Assembly: GCF_009184865.1 (NCBI RefSeq)
Contig: NZ_CP045096.1
Location: 8,990,001 to 9,054,000, forward strand
Origin: Streptomyces phaeolivaceus
GTDB taxonomy: Bacteria > Actinomycetota > Actinomycetes > Streptomycetales > Streptomycetaceae
Reading direction: 5' to 3'
Length of the DNA: 64,000 nt
In this document: in pieces, positions 1 through 8,123 of the stretch
Layout: every line of letters starts with the position of its first letter
Numbering within the stretch: the stretch's first letter is position 1
Program-made: the position numbers and the translations under genes
Notes under the pieces: model-generated
Databases searched by the model: none
Told to the model about the DNA's origin: nothing
What the model saw: the letters and a program-made list of their open reading frames with translations, nothing else

Positions 1-714
1 GAACACCTGGAGCAGGTGTGGTCCGAGCCCGACCAGGGGCTGTGGGAGATGCGCGGCGCCCCCCGCCACTACACGCACTCCAAGGTGATGTGCTGGGTGG
101 CCTTCGACCGGGCGGTCAAGCTGGCCGAGTCGCACGCCCGGCCGGGCTGGGTGGAGCGGTGGCGCGAGGTCCGCGACCGTATCCACCGCGACATCTGCGA
201 GAAGGCCTACGACCCGGAGCGGAACACCTTCACCCAGTCGTACGGCTCCCCGGAACTCGACGCCGCGCTGCTGCAGATCCCGCAGACCGGGTTCCTGCCG
301 GCGGACGACCCGCGGGTGATCGGCACCATCGAGGCCGTCGAGCGTGAACTCCTCCAGGACGGGCTGGTGGCCCGCTACTCGGTGGGCACCGCCGACTCGC
401 CGGACGGCCTCACCGGCGGCGAGGGTGCCTTCCTCGCCTGCTCGTTCTGGCTGGCGGACGCCCTGCGGCTGATCGGCCGCGAGGACGATGCCCGCGCCCT
501 GTACGAACGGCTGCTGGAGCTGCGCAACGACGTGGGCCTGCTCTCCGAGGAGTACGACCCCCGCGCCCGCCGCCAACTGGGCAATTTCCCCCAGGCGTTC
601 ACCCATGTCCCGCTGATCCGGGTCGCCTACGAACTCGACCGGCACGCCCTGGACGCCCGCCGTGAGGACCCCAAGGCGCCGCCCGGCGGGCCCTCCGGCG
701 CGAAGGAGGGGTGA
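1..714 (+). CDS. Glycoside hydrolase family 15 protein, 3' part
   Basis: The reading frame is open from base 1, so the N-terminal half lies outside the window. The visible 237 residues match the C-terminal part of the (alpha/alpha)6 barrel of bacterial GH15 enzymes (glucoamylase/trehalase-like). A PDQGLWEMRG segment near the start is the conserved acidic/Trp region of the family, followed by HYTHSKVMCWVAFDRA, the typical tract that closes the active-site barrel. No secretion signal can be judged. Stop TGA is followed after 3 nt by the start of the ion-channel gene, so the two are probably co-transcribed. Substrate (glucans or trehalose) cannot be told from this part. Confidence 0.9.
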   Translation, partial: EHLEQVWSEPDQGLWEMRGAPRHYTHSKVMCWVAFDRAVKLAESHARPGWVERWREVRDRIHRDICEKAYDPERNTFTQSYGSPELDAALLQIPQTGFLPADDPRVIGTIEAVERELLQDGLVARYSVGTADSPDGLTGGEGAFLACSFWLADALRLIGREDDARALYERLLELRNDVGLLSEEYDPRARRQLGNFPQAFTHVPLIRVAYELDRHALDARREDPKAPPGGPSGAKEG

Positions 715-717
715 GCG

Positions 718-1188
718 GTGCTTCCCGGGTTCTTCACCAGGGCCGTCGAGCTGCTGCTCGGCCGGGACGGCAAGGGCCGCCCCCTCCATCTGCAGGCGGC
801 GGGCGCCGCCACCGCCGTGCTGGTCGTGGTGATGCTGCTCGGCTCCTGGGCCGTGATCGTCGCCGAGCACGGCGCGCCGCGCGCCAATCTCACCTCGTAC
901 CCGAAGGCTTTGTGGTGGTCCGTCGAGACGGCCACGACCGTCGGCTACGGCGACTTCTTCCCGGTGACGCTCTGGGGCCGGGTCGTCGGCGCGGTCGTCA
1001 TGGTCGTCGGCATCACCACGTACGGCATGGTCACCGCCGCCCTCGCCACCTGGTTCGTGGGCCGGGAGCAGAAGCGGCATGAACTGACCCACCGGGCACA
1101 TGAGTTGTGCGACGAGACCGCGCACGCCCTGCACGAGCGGTTCGACCGGCTGGAGCGGATGCTCGGCGCCAAGGGGGACGGCGACTGA
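718..1188 (+). CDS. Small two-TM potassium channel
   Basis: 156-residue membrane protein of the KcsA-like 2TM class. A hydrophobic segment at about residues 24-46 (VLVVVMLLGSWAVIVAEHGA), a pore helix with WWSVETATTVGYGDFFPV carrying the TVGYG K+ selectivity filter, and a second TM segment (VVGAVVMVVGITTYGMVTAAL) are all visible. The charged C-terminal tail (EQKRHELTHRAHEL...) looks helical and could form the tetramer bundle. It starts with GTG 3 nt after the GH15 stop, with GGAGG just upstream, so it is translationally linked to that gene. Ion selectivity is inferred from the filter only. Confidence 0.93.
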   Translation: MLPGFFTRAVELLLGRDGKGRPLHLQAAGAATAVLVVVMLLGSWAVIVAEHGAPRANLTSYPKALWWSVETATTVGYGDFFPVTLWGRVVGAVVMVVGITTYGMVTAALATWFVGREQKRHELTHRAHELCDETAHALHERFDRLERMLGAKGDGD

Positions 1189-1333
1189 CCGCCGACGCCC
1201 GAAGCCGCGTGGGTCACCCCCGACCCGATGTCCACCCCTCGGACGGCGGGACCATTTCGCGGACACCCTCTTGACGCACGGCGTGGTCGGCTCGACACTC
1301 CAGGTGGGGTATTTCCTAGTGAACAGGTAGGGA
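1189..1333. promoter_or_regulatory. Promoter region of the sulfur-type cluster (candidate)
   Basis: A TTGACG hexamer at 1271-1276 is followed after 17 nt by GACACT (1294-1299), a possible but poor -10. Just downstream, TTCCTA (about 1313) and TAGGGAA (about 1328) form an imperfect dyad overlapping the likely 5' leader, next to the first Cys leader peptide. Both are by-eye assignments. The dyad could be an operator for a sulfur regulator or merely the ribosome-binding region (AGGTAGGG) of the leader. Confidence 0.3.
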
Positions 1334-1459
1334 ATGATGGGGCGCCTGAAGCCGGTGATCACTCGTGTGCCGCTCAGGCGCCGGCCGTCCCTCTTTCTGA
1401 CCTCCCGCCGTCACATCGATCTGCTGCGTGTCTGCGGCGCGGGAAGCCCCCTGGCCTGA
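1334..1459 (+). CDS. Cys-containing leader peptide 1 (attenuator-type uORF)
   Basis: Short ORF of at most 41 codons ending RRHIDLLRVCGAGSPLA. The ATG at 1334 has AGGTAGGG directly upstream; ATG 1337 and GTG 1367 are in-frame alternatives. The HIDLLRV core plus a cysteine recurs in two further micro-ORFs at 2549-2674 and 6686-6772. Short DLLRV...C peptides of this kind are annotated in many Streptomyces genomes simply as putative leader peptide in front of sulfur genes; Cys-codon stalling as a sensor of cysteine is known for actinobacterial uORFs. It precedes the GST-like gene by 87 nt. Regulation is inference; conservation of the motif is directly visible. Confidence 0.75.
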   Translation: MMGRLKPVITRVPLRRRPSLFLTSRRHIDLLRVCGAGSPLA

Positions 1460-1546
1460 GCCGTCGGCGTCGCGCGCCACCGCGCCCTCGCCCCTCGTGT
1501 ACTCGCGTCACCACGCGACCGCGCACCAGATCCCCCGGGGAGACAC

Positions 1547-2461
1547 ATGTCCGCCATGCCCGTCCACGCCCTGAACGCCGTTCCGTCGCCGCGCCCCCTG
1601 CCCTCCTTCCGGGGCAGGATCGGCTGCGACGCGCGCAGCGGCCACTACGCCGTGCCGCGCCGCTACCGGCTCCATCTGTCGCTGTCCTGTCCGGGCGCCC
1701 TGCGCATCGCCGTCGTCCACAGCCTCCTCGGGCTGGCGGACGTCTGCCCCGTGACCCTCCTGCCCGCCGTGCCCGACGGCCCGAACGGCGAGCACCCCGC
1801 GCTGCGCCCGCTGTACGAGGCGAGCGCCCACCGCTACCCCGGGGCGGCCGTGGCGCCCGTCCTCAGCGACGACTGGTCCGGACGGATCGTCAGCACTCAC
1901 GCCCCCGACATCATGCGCGACCTCGCCCGGCGCTTCGGCGGCAGCCGGCCCGAGCTGTACCCGGCGGGCGCGGAGGCCGAGATCGAGGGCGTCACGCGCC
2001 TGTGCGAGCAGGGCATGGACGGCACCGCCCAGCGCGCCGGACGCGCCGACGCCGACGATCCGGAACGCCGTGACGCGCTCGGCTCCCTGCTGCGCACCCT
2101 GCGCTCCCTGGACGCCCGGCTCGCCGGACAGCGGCACATCCTCGGCGACGAACTCACCGCCGCAGACGTCGAGTTGTGGGTCGCCCTGGTGCGGCTCGAC
2201 ACCGTGCACCGCTGGCACCTGGACGCCTCCGCCGTGCACCGCGTCGCCGACCACCCGCACCTGTGGGCGTACGCCCGCCGCCTGGCCGCCCACCCCGCCT
2301 TCGGCCCCCACCTCGACCTCGACGGCATCGCCCGCCGCCACCACGCCCACTGTCAGGGCCTGGAGGCGGCCGGCGCTGCCGTACAGATCCTGGACTGGGC
2401 CGCCCACGTCCCCGACCAGGCCGTATCGACAGACGGACAGGCGTCCCATGTACTGGACTGA
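1547..2461 (+). CDS. Glutathionyl-hydroquinone reductase-like (GST superfamily) protein
   Basis: 304-residue protein of the YqjG/ECM4 type: N-terminal thioredoxin-like part beginning RYRLHLSLSCPGALR, then an all-helical GST C-terminal domain (RTLRSLDARLAGQRHILGDE, then LTAADVELWVALVRLD). In the family the catalytic motif is CPWAH; here it reads SCPGAL, keeping Cys and Pro but lacking the Trp. Streptomyces make mycothiol rather than glutathione, so the thiol partner is uncertain. ATG at 1547 has GGGGAGAC upstream. It lies between two Cys leader peptides and in front of a cystine-type ABC importer, which suggests a role in processing a sulfur compound or a thioether. Activity is inferred from fold only. 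Confidence 0.8.
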   Translation: MSAMPVHALNAVPSPRPLPSFRGRIGCDARSGHYAVPRRYRLHLSLSCPGALRIAVVHSLLGLADVCPVTLLPAVPDGPNGEHPALRPLYEASAHRYPGAAVAPVLSDDWSGRIVSTHAPDIMRDLARRFGGSRPELYPAGAEAEIEGVTRLCEQGMDGTAQRAGRADADDPERRDALGSLLRTLRSLDARLAGQRHILGDELTAADVELWVALVRLDTVHRWHLDASAVHRVADHPHLWAYARRLAAHPAFGPHLDLDGIARRHHAHCQGLEAAGAAVQILDWAAHVPDQAVSTDGQASHVLD

Positions 2462-2463
2462 CG

Positions 2464-2494
2464 TTGACAGCGGCCCGCCGGGCCTGAGTTACTT
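2464..2494 (+). promoter_or_regulatory. Candidate promoter before leader peptide 2
   Basis: TTGACA at 2464-2469 is a perfect -35 hexamer, immediately after the stop of the GST-like gene. The matching -10 is unclear: AGTTAC (spacer 17) or TTACTT (spacer 19). The spacer itself contains the small dyad GGCCCGCCGGGCC. If real, the ABC importer genes have their own transcript beginning with leader peptide 2. Confidence 0.3.
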
Positions 2495-2548
2495 ACGGCC
2501 ACCCGAAGAGCACAAGGCCCGCTGGGCCGCAAGACCGCCGGAAGAACG

Positions 2549-2674
2549 ATGGTGACGGACATGTACGCAACCCCGAGGCCCGCCGCATGGCGCCGCCAGG
2601 GCTGCGTGCCGCTCTGCGCCGACCGCGCCGTCGATCTGCTCCGGGTCAACAGCGCACTGTGTAGCGCACGTTAA
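2549..2674 (+). CDS. Cys-containing leader peptide 2
   Basis: Micro-ORF of 41 codons (ATG 2549, in-frame ATG 2561) ending VDLLRVNSALCSAR. It carries three Cys codons (GCVPLC, ALC) and the same DLLRV core as the leaders at 1334 and 6686. GGAAG lies a few bases upstream of 2549. It precedes the ABC permease gene by about 230 nt, room for an attenuator structure. Role in cysteine-responsive control is inference from the family of actinobacterial Cys leader peptides. Confidence 0.72.
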   Translation: MVTDMYATPRPAAWRRQGCVPLCADRAVDLLRVNSALCSAR

Positions 2675-2903
2675 CGCGCGGTCCGGGCCCGACCCGGCGC
2701 CGCGCTCCCGTCGAGGCTGACGGTTCCCTGAACCCCTGAGGCGCCGCACCAGCGGTCCGTCCTCTCTCCGCCAGCCCCGGTGTCGTGCGCATCCGTGTGT
2801 CTTCCGTGCCCTCCGCGCGGCGAGCGGTTCCCCGCCCGCCGTGCCTCTGACGGCCGAAGTCGCCTGCGTCGCCTGGGGTTTCGACACTCTTCCGGAGCCC
2901 TTG

Positions 2904-3887
2904 ATGAGTGAACCCCCAGGCACCGCCGTGTCCTTGACCGAGGCACCACCGCCCGCCGACACCCCGTCCAAGCAGCTCTCCGCCCAGCGGGTGCTGCCGC
3001 TGCGCCGCCCCAGCCGCTGGATCGCCACCGCCGTCGTCCTGGTCCTCGCGGCCCAGTTCATCCACGGACTGATCTCCAACCCGTTCTACCAGTGGGACCG
3101 CTTCGCCTACTGGTTCCTGCGGCCGACCATCCTCGACGGACTGCTCATCACCCTCGAAGTCACCGCCTACAGCGCGGTGTTGGGCCTGATCGGCGGCATC
3201 CTCCTAGCCCTCGCCCGGCTCTCGGACAGCCCGGTCCTGCGCTCGGTCAGCTGGGTCTACATCTGGGCCCTGCGATCGATCCCGCTGATCGTCGTCCTGC
3301 TGTTTCTCTACAACTTCAGCGCCCTCTACCAGACCCTCAGCCTGGGCGTCCCCTTCGGCCCCGCCTTCTTCACCTTCGACGAGTCGCGCCTCGCCACCGA
3401 CATGGCCGTCGCCGTCATCGGCCTCAGCCTCAACGAGGCCGCCTACGCCGCCGAGGTCGTCCGCGGCGGCATCCTCTCCGTCGACCAGGGCCAGCACGAG
3501 GCGGCCTCCGCCCTCGGCCTGCCGAAGCGCTACCAGTTCCGCAGAATCGTCTTCCCGCAGGCCCTGCGCTCGATCACCCCGAACTACGTCAACCAGCTCA
3601 TCGGCCTCATCAAGAGCACCTCGCTGGTCTTCTACGTCTCCCTGCTCGACCTCTTCGGCACCGCCCAGGCCATGGGCTCCACCTACCCCGGCGACATCGT
3701 GCCGCTGCTGCTGGTCTCCACCGTCTGGTACCTGATCCTCACCAGCGTCGTCTCCGTCATCCAGTTCTACGTCGAGCGGTACTACGCCCGGGGCGCCACC
3801 CGCACCCTGCCGCCGACACCGCTGCAGAAACTCCGGGCCGGGGTCACCGACCTCCGGGCCCGCATCCGCAAGGAGGCCGCCGTATGA
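2904..3887 (+). CDS. Polar amino-acid/cystine-type ABC transporter permease
   Basis: About 327 residues with a cytoplasmic N-terminal tail and five to six TM segments (AVVLVLAAQFIHGLI, TLEVTAYSAVLGLIGGILLA and others). The permease EAA loop is clear: EAASALGLPKRYQFRRIVF followed by PQAL. This is the His/Gln/cystine (TcyL/YxeN-like) permease class. I chose ATG 2904 because GGAG lies 7 nt upstream; an in-frame ATG at 2841 would add 21 unlikely residues. It overlaps the ATPase gene by 4 nt (ATGA), so the two are co-translated. Together with the ATPase and lipoprotein it makes a complete importer; context points to a sulfur-containing amino acid. Confidence 0.92.
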   Translation: MSEPPGTAVSLTEAPPPADTPSKQLSAQRVLPLRRPSRWIATAVVLVLAAQFIHGLISNPFYQWDRFAYWFLRPTILDGLLITLEVTAYSAVLGLIGGILLALARLSDSPVLRSVSWVYIWALRSIPLIVVLLFLYNFSALYQTLSLGVPFGPAFFTFDESRLATDMAVAVIGLSLNEAAYAAEVVRGGILSVDQGQHEAASALGLPKRYQFRRIVFPQALRSITPNYVNQLIGLIKSTSLVFYVSLLDLFGTAQAMGSTYPGDIVPLLLVSTVWYLILTSVVSVIQFYVERYYARGATRTLPPTPLQKLRAGVTDLRARIRKEAAV

Positions 3888-4690
3888 CCGCCGGGACGCT
3901 CGACAGCGGCGCCGGGACGCTCGGCCAGGAGGCCGCCACCGTCGAGGTGCACGACGTGCACAAGTGGTACGGCGCCCATCGCGTCCTCAACGGCGTCGAC
4001 CTCACCGTCCGGCCCGGCGAGGTCACCGTGATCCTCGGCCCGTCCGGCTCCGGCAAGTCCACGCTGCTCCGGGTCATCAACCACCTGGAGAAGCCCGAGA
4101 TCGGGCACGTCAGCGTCAACGGCGAGCTGATCGGCGTACGACGGCACGGCGACCGGCTGAAGGAGCTGAGCGAGCGGGCGATCCTCACCCAGCGCTCCCG
4201 GATCGGCTTCGTCTTCCAGAACTTCAACCTCTTCCCGCACCTCACCGTGCTGGAGAACGTGGCCGCCGCCCCGGTGGCGACCGGCAAGCTCGGCCGGGCC
4301 CAGGCCGACGAACTCGCCCGCGAACTCCTGGACCGCGTCGGCCTCGCCGACAAGGCCGACGCCTATCCACGGCAGCTGTCGGGCGGACAGCAGCAACGCG
4401 TGGCCATCGCCCGCGCCCTCGCCCTGCGCCCCGGCGTCATCCTCTTCGACGAGCCGACCTCCGCCCTCGACCCCGAACTCGTCGGTGAAGTCCTGGCCGT
4501 CATCAAGGACTTGGCGCGCGGCGGCACCACGCTGGTGATCGTCACCCATGAGATCGGCTTCGCCCGGGAGATCGCCGACCGGGTCGTCTTCATCGACGAC
4601 GGCCGGATCGTCGAACAGGGCCCGCCCGCGGAGGTCCTGGACAAGCCGCGGCACGAGCGGACGAAGGACTTCCTCAGCAAGGTCCTCTGA
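3884..4690 (+). CDS. Amino-acid ABC transporter ATP-binding protein
   Basis: 268-residue ATPase of the GlnQ/HisP/TcyN class. Walker A GPSGSGKST, Q-loop FVFQNFNLFPHLTVLEN, signature LSGGQQQRVAIARAL, Walker B VILFDEPTSALD and the switch His in IVTHE are all intact. A slightly longer stretch than usual between Walker A and Q-loop (GELIGVRRHGDRLKEL...) is common in this subfamily. ATG overlaps the permease stop. It energises uptake through the preceding permease and the following lipoprotein. Confidence 0.95.
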   Translation: MTAGTLDSGAGTLGQEAATVEVHDVHKWYGAHRVLNGVDLTVRPGEVTVILGPSGSGKSTLLRVINHLEKPEIGHVSVNGELIGVRRHGDRLKELSERAILTQRSRIGFVFQNFNLFPHLTVLENVAAAPVATGKLGRAQADELARELLDRVGLADKADAYPRQLSGGQQQRVAIARALALRPGVILFDEPTSALDPELVGEVLAVIKDLARGGTTLVIVTHEIGFAREIADRVVFIDDGRIVEQGPPAEVLDKPRHERTKDFLSKVL

Positions 4691-4776
4691 CCGCGCCCGC
4701 CCCTCGGACTTCCCCCCACGCCACCCCCACACCCCGCAACAGCCCTCACCACCCTCTCGACACGACAAGGACAGCC

Positions 4777-5811
4777 ATGCCCACGCACACCCGGTTCTCC
4801 CGGCGCAGCCTGCTGCGCGGCATCACCGCGGCGACCGCCGCCGTCACCCTCGCCACCGGGCTCGCCGCCTGCGGGGGCGACACCGAGGCCGCCACCAAGA
4901 CGGGATCCGCCTTCGCCGGCACGGTCACCGTCGGACAACTGTCCAACGGCGCGGCCAAGGAGACCAAGATCAAGGTCTCCGAGGTGAAGTCCATCAGCGC
5001 CAAGCTGCCCGCCGCGCTCAAGAAGAGCGGCAAGCTGGTGATCGGATCCGGCACGCTGCCGTCCGGCAGTCCGCCGCTCGGCTTCATCGGCAGCGACCAG
5101 AAGACGGTCACGGGCTCCGAGCCCGACCTCGCCAGACTGGTGGCCGCCGTGTTCGGCCTCGAACCCGAGGTGCGTCAGTCGACCTGGGAGAACCTGTTCA
5201 TCGGGATCGACAGCGGCAAGGTGGACGTCGGCTTCTCCAACATCACCGACACGGAGGAGCGCAAGCAGAAGTACGAGTTCGCCTCCTACCGCAAGGACGA
5301 CCTGGCCTTCGAGACGAAGAAGGACAACGACTGGAGCTTCGACGGCAACTACGAGAACCTCGCCGGCAAGACGGTCTCCGTCGGCAACGGCACCAACCAG
5401 GAGAAGATCCTCCTGGAGTGGAAGGCCAAGCTGGCGAAGGAGGGCAGGAAGCCCCTCACCGTCAAGTACTTCCAGGAGACCAACAGCCTCTACCTGGCGC
5501 TGAGCAGCGGCAAGATCGACGCCTACTTCGGCCCCAGCCCCAACCTCGCCTACCACGCGGCCAAGACCGAGGGCACGCCCCAGGCGACCCGGATCGCGGG
5601 CCAGTTCTCCGGCGCCGGTGAGACCCTCCAGGGTCTGATCGCCGCGACCGCGAAGAAGGACAGCGGTCTCGCCGAACCGCTCGCCGAGGCGATCAACTAC
5701 CTGATCGACAACGGGCAGTACGCGGACTGGCTGAAGGCCTGGAACCTCTCCAACGAGTCCGTGGAGAAGTCCGAGGTCAACCCGCCCGGTCTGCCGCTCA
5801 CCAACTCCTGA
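4777..5811 (+). CDS. ABC transporter substrate-binding lipoprotein
   Basis: 344 residues, solute-binding protein family 3 (amino-acid type). The N-terminus has twin arginines (FSRRSLLRG) and a lipobox ending LAAC, so Cys32 is the probable lipidated residue; export may be by Tat. The mature protein shows the bilobal signature GKLVIGSGTLPSGSPPLGF, DLARLVAAVFGLEPE and GKVDVGFSNITDTEERKQKY. It follows the ATPase by 86 nt. The periplasmic-type binding domain captures substrate for the upstream permease/ATPase; cystine or an S-substituted cysteine is inferred from neighbours, not from binding residues. Confidence 0.93.
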   Translation: MPTHTRFSRRSLLRGITAATAAVTLATGLAACGGDTEAATKTGSAFAGTVTVGQLSNGAAKETKIKVSEVKSISAKLPAALKKSGKLVIGSGTLPSGSPPLGFIGSDQKTVTGSEPDLARLVAAVFGLEPEVRQSTWENLFIGIDSGKVDVGFSNITDTEERKQKYEFASYRKDDLAFETKKDNDWSFDGNYENLAGKTVSVGNGTNQEKILLEWKAKLAKEGRKPLTVKYFQETNSLYLALSSGKIDAYFGPSPNLAYHAAKTEGTPQATRIAGQFSGAGETLQGLIAATAKKDSGLAEPLAEAINYLIDNGQYADWLKAWNLSNESVEKSEVNPPGLPLTNS

Positions 5812-5876
5812 TCACCCGCCAACCCGACCGCACCACATGCCCGTTGAATGTTGAATGAGGAGAGGACTCCGCCCCC

Positions 5877-6629
5877 GTGGCCCACCAGACCGACTTCCGC
5901 GGGGGCGGAGCCCCGCTCGCACTCCCCGATGTACCGGTTCTCGACAACGCCGTCTGGGCCTCCCTCGACGGCCCGCACGTCCGCTTCGCCGAACGGGTCG
6001 GCCGGGCCGCCCGCTACCGGGACGGCATGTACGCCTTCGCCGCCCTGGCTGACCCCGAGGACCCGGCGGCCTGGGCCGACCTGCGCACCCTCGTCGGCCC
6101 CGGGGCCGACGTACGGGTCAAGCCGGTCCACCGGGTGCCGGAAGGCTGGGAGGTGATCGGCGGTGGACAAGGTGTCCAACTGGTGGACACCGCGCTCCGG
6201 GCCGAGTACGCGCCCGAAGCCGTACGGCTGGGGCCCGACGACGTCCCCGAGATCCTGGACCTCGTCGCCCGCACCCGACCGGGCCCCTTCCTCAAGCGGA
6301 CCATCGACATGGGCACCTATCTCGGCATCCGGGACGGGCGAGGACGGCTCATCGCCATGGCCGGGGAGCGCATCCACCCGCCCGGCTGGACCGAGATCAG
6401 CGCGGTCTGCACCGACCCCGACCATCGCGGCCGGGGCCTCGCCACTCGGCTGATCCGCGCGGTCGCCGCGGGCATCCGCGAACGAGGCGAGACACCCTTC
6501 CTGCACGCCGCCGCCGACAACGTCTCCGCGATCCGGCTCTACGCGTCCCTCGGCTTCACCCTGCGCCGCCGCTCCACGATCCTGGCGGTCCGCAGCCCGG
6601 GAACACCCGGTGAGGCCCCGGTGTTGTGA
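5877..6629 (+). CDS. GNAT-family N-acetyltransferase
   Basis: 250 residues. The C-terminal GNAT/FR47-like domain shows the acetyl-CoA loop as TDPDHRGRGLATRLIRAV (R-G-R-G-L-A) and the terminal strand NVSAIRLYASLGFTLRRRS. The N-terminal 120 residues are less conserved, as in two-domain GNATs. GTG start with GAGGAGAGG upstream. It sits between the importer and two flavin monooxygenases, exactly the setting of YxeL/YtmI in Bacillus, where S-substituted cysteines are N-acetylated before oxidative cleavage. That substrate assignment is inference. Confidence 0.88.
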   Translation: MAHQTDFRGGGAPLALPDVPVLDNAVWASLDGPHVRFAERVGRAARYRDGMYAFAALADPEDPAAWADLRTLVGPGADVRVKPVHRVPEGWEVIGGGQGVQLVDTALRAEYAPEAVRLGPDDVPEILDLVARTRPGPFLKRTIDMGTYLGIRDGRGRLIAMAGERIHPPGWTEISAVCTDPDHRGRGLATRLIRAVAAGIRERGETPFLHAAADNVSAIRLYASLGFTLRRRSTILAVRSPGTPGEAPVL

Positions 6630-6685
6630 CTCACGACGAGATCCGCGAGGCGCCGCCGCGCGCCCGGACGAAGGAGGCGACGGCC

Positions 6686-6772
6686 GTGCCCCGAGCGCCG
6701 CGCGCCGTCCACCTCCACTCCCGGCCCCATATCGATCTCCTGCGCGTGGCCGGCGCGCTCTGTCGCTCCTGA
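6686..6772 (+). CDS. Cys-containing leader peptide 3
   Basis: 28-residue ORF starting GTG with AAGGAGG at 6670-6676 upstream and ending SRPHIDLLRVAGALCRS. It shares HIDLLRV with leader 1 and ALC with leader 2. It precedes the first flavin monooxygenase by about 80 nt. A strong Shine-Dalgarno supports real translation. It is likely the regulatory uORF of the monooxygenase pair. Confidence 0.8.
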   Translation: MPRAPRAVHLHSRPHIDLLRVAGALCRS

Positions 6773-6854
6773 CCCTGTTTCCCAACCGCCGTGCCCGTGT
6801 CGTCCCCGGGGCCGGTGACGGACGCCGTACGCAACTCCAGGAAGGCACCCACCT

Positions 6855-8102
6855 GTGTCCCCCTCCGCCGCATCCCCCTCGCCCGCTTCCCCGGCTCCCT
6901 CCACCTCGACCCCTCCCGCCGCACTGCACCTGGCCGTCGCCCTCGACGGCACCGGATGGCATCCCGCCTCCTGGCGTGAACCGGTCGCCCGCCCCCGCGA
7001 GGTGTTCACCGCCGGATACTGGGCCGACCTGGTCGCCGAGGCCGAGCGCGGACTGCTCGACCTCGTGACCATCGAGGACGGCCTCGGCCCGCAGTCCTCG
7101 CACTTCCTGGACCCGGGCGAGCGCACCGACCAGGTCCGCGGCCGACTGGACGCCGTCCTCGTCGCGGCCCGGATCGCCCCCCTCACCCGGCACATAGGCA
7201 TCGTGCCGACCACCGTGGCGACCCACACCGAGCCCTTCCACATCTCCAAGGCGATCGCCACCCTCGACTACGTCAGCTCCGGCCGCGCGGGCCTGCGGGT
7301 GCAGATCACCGCCCGGCCCAACGAGGCCGCCCACTTCGGCCGCCGTACGATCCCGCGCATCGAGGCCTACGAGAGCCCGGACACCCAGGAGCTGGTGACC
7401 GAACTGTTCGACGAGGCCGCCGACTACGTCGAGGTCGTGCGCCGCCTCTGGGACAGCTGGGAGGACGACGCCGAGATCCGGGACGTGGCCACCGGCCGGT
7501 TCGTGGACCGCGACAAGCTGCACTACATCGACTTCCAGGGCCGCCGGTTCAGCGTCAAGGGCCCCTCGATCACCCCCCGCCCGCCGCAGGGCCAGCCCGT
7601 CGTGACCGCCCTCGCCCATGCCACCGTCCCGTACCGGCTGGTGGCCCGACAGGCGGACATCGGCTTCGTCACGCCGCAGGACACCGACCAGGCGCGCGCG
7701 ATCGTCGCCGAGATCCGGGCCGAGCGACTGGCCGCCGGGCGCGCCGACGAACCGCTGCACATCTTCGGCGACCTGGTGGTCTTCCTCGACGACGACCCGG
7801 CCGAGGCGGCGGCCCGCCGCGAGCGCCTCGACGCGCTCGCGGGGGAGCCGTACACGAGCGACGCCCGGATCTTCACCGGTACTCCCGCCCAACTCGCCGA
7901 CCTGCTCCAGGAGTTGGCGGCGGCCGGGCTGAGTGGGTTCCGGCTGCGGCCCGCCGTGGCCGGCCACGACCTCCCGGCGATCACCCGGGGCCTGGTCCCC
8001 GAACTCCAGCGCCGCGACGCCTTCCGCCACGCCTACGAGGCCGACACCCTGCGCGGCCTGCTGGGCCTCGCCCGCCCCGCCAACCGCTACGCCGCCGCCT
8101 GA
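6855..8102 (+). CDS. LLM-class flavin-dependent oxidoreductase
   Basis: 415 residues, luciferase-like TIM-barrel monooxygenase. Seen features: ALDGTGWHPASWR near the N-terminus, LVTIEDGLGP, KAIATLDYVSSGRAGLRVQ (the conserved S.GR. flavin-site strand) and IHFQ-type equivalent YIDFQGRRFSVKGPS. It would use reduced FMN and O2 and need a separate flavin reductase. The GTG start gives a Ser/Pro-rich tail. It is 21 nt upstream of a second flavin monooxygenase. Similar to YtmO-type proteins in S-compound operons; exact substrate unknown. Confidence 0.9.
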   Translation: MSPSAASPSPASPAPSTSTPPAALHLAVALDGTGWHPASWREPVARPREVFTAGYWADLVAEAERGLLDLVTIEDGLGPQSSHFLDPGERTDQVRGRLDAVLVAARIAPLTRHIGIVPTTVATHTEPFHISKAIATLDYVSSGRAGLRVQITARPNEAAHFGRRTIPRIEAYESPDTQELVTELFDEAADYVEVVRRLWDSWEDDAEIRDVATGRFVDRDKLHYIDFQGRRFSVKGPSITPRPPQGQPVVTALAHATVPYRLVARQADIGFVTPQDTDQARAIVAEIRAERLAAGRADEPLHIFGDLVVFLDDDPAEAAARRERLDALAGEPYTSDARIFTGTPAQLADLLQELAAAGLSGFRLRPAVAGHDLPAITRGLVPELQRRDAFRHAYEADTLRGLLGLARPANRYAAA

Positions 8103-8123
8103 GCGGGCGGGAGAGGACACCCC

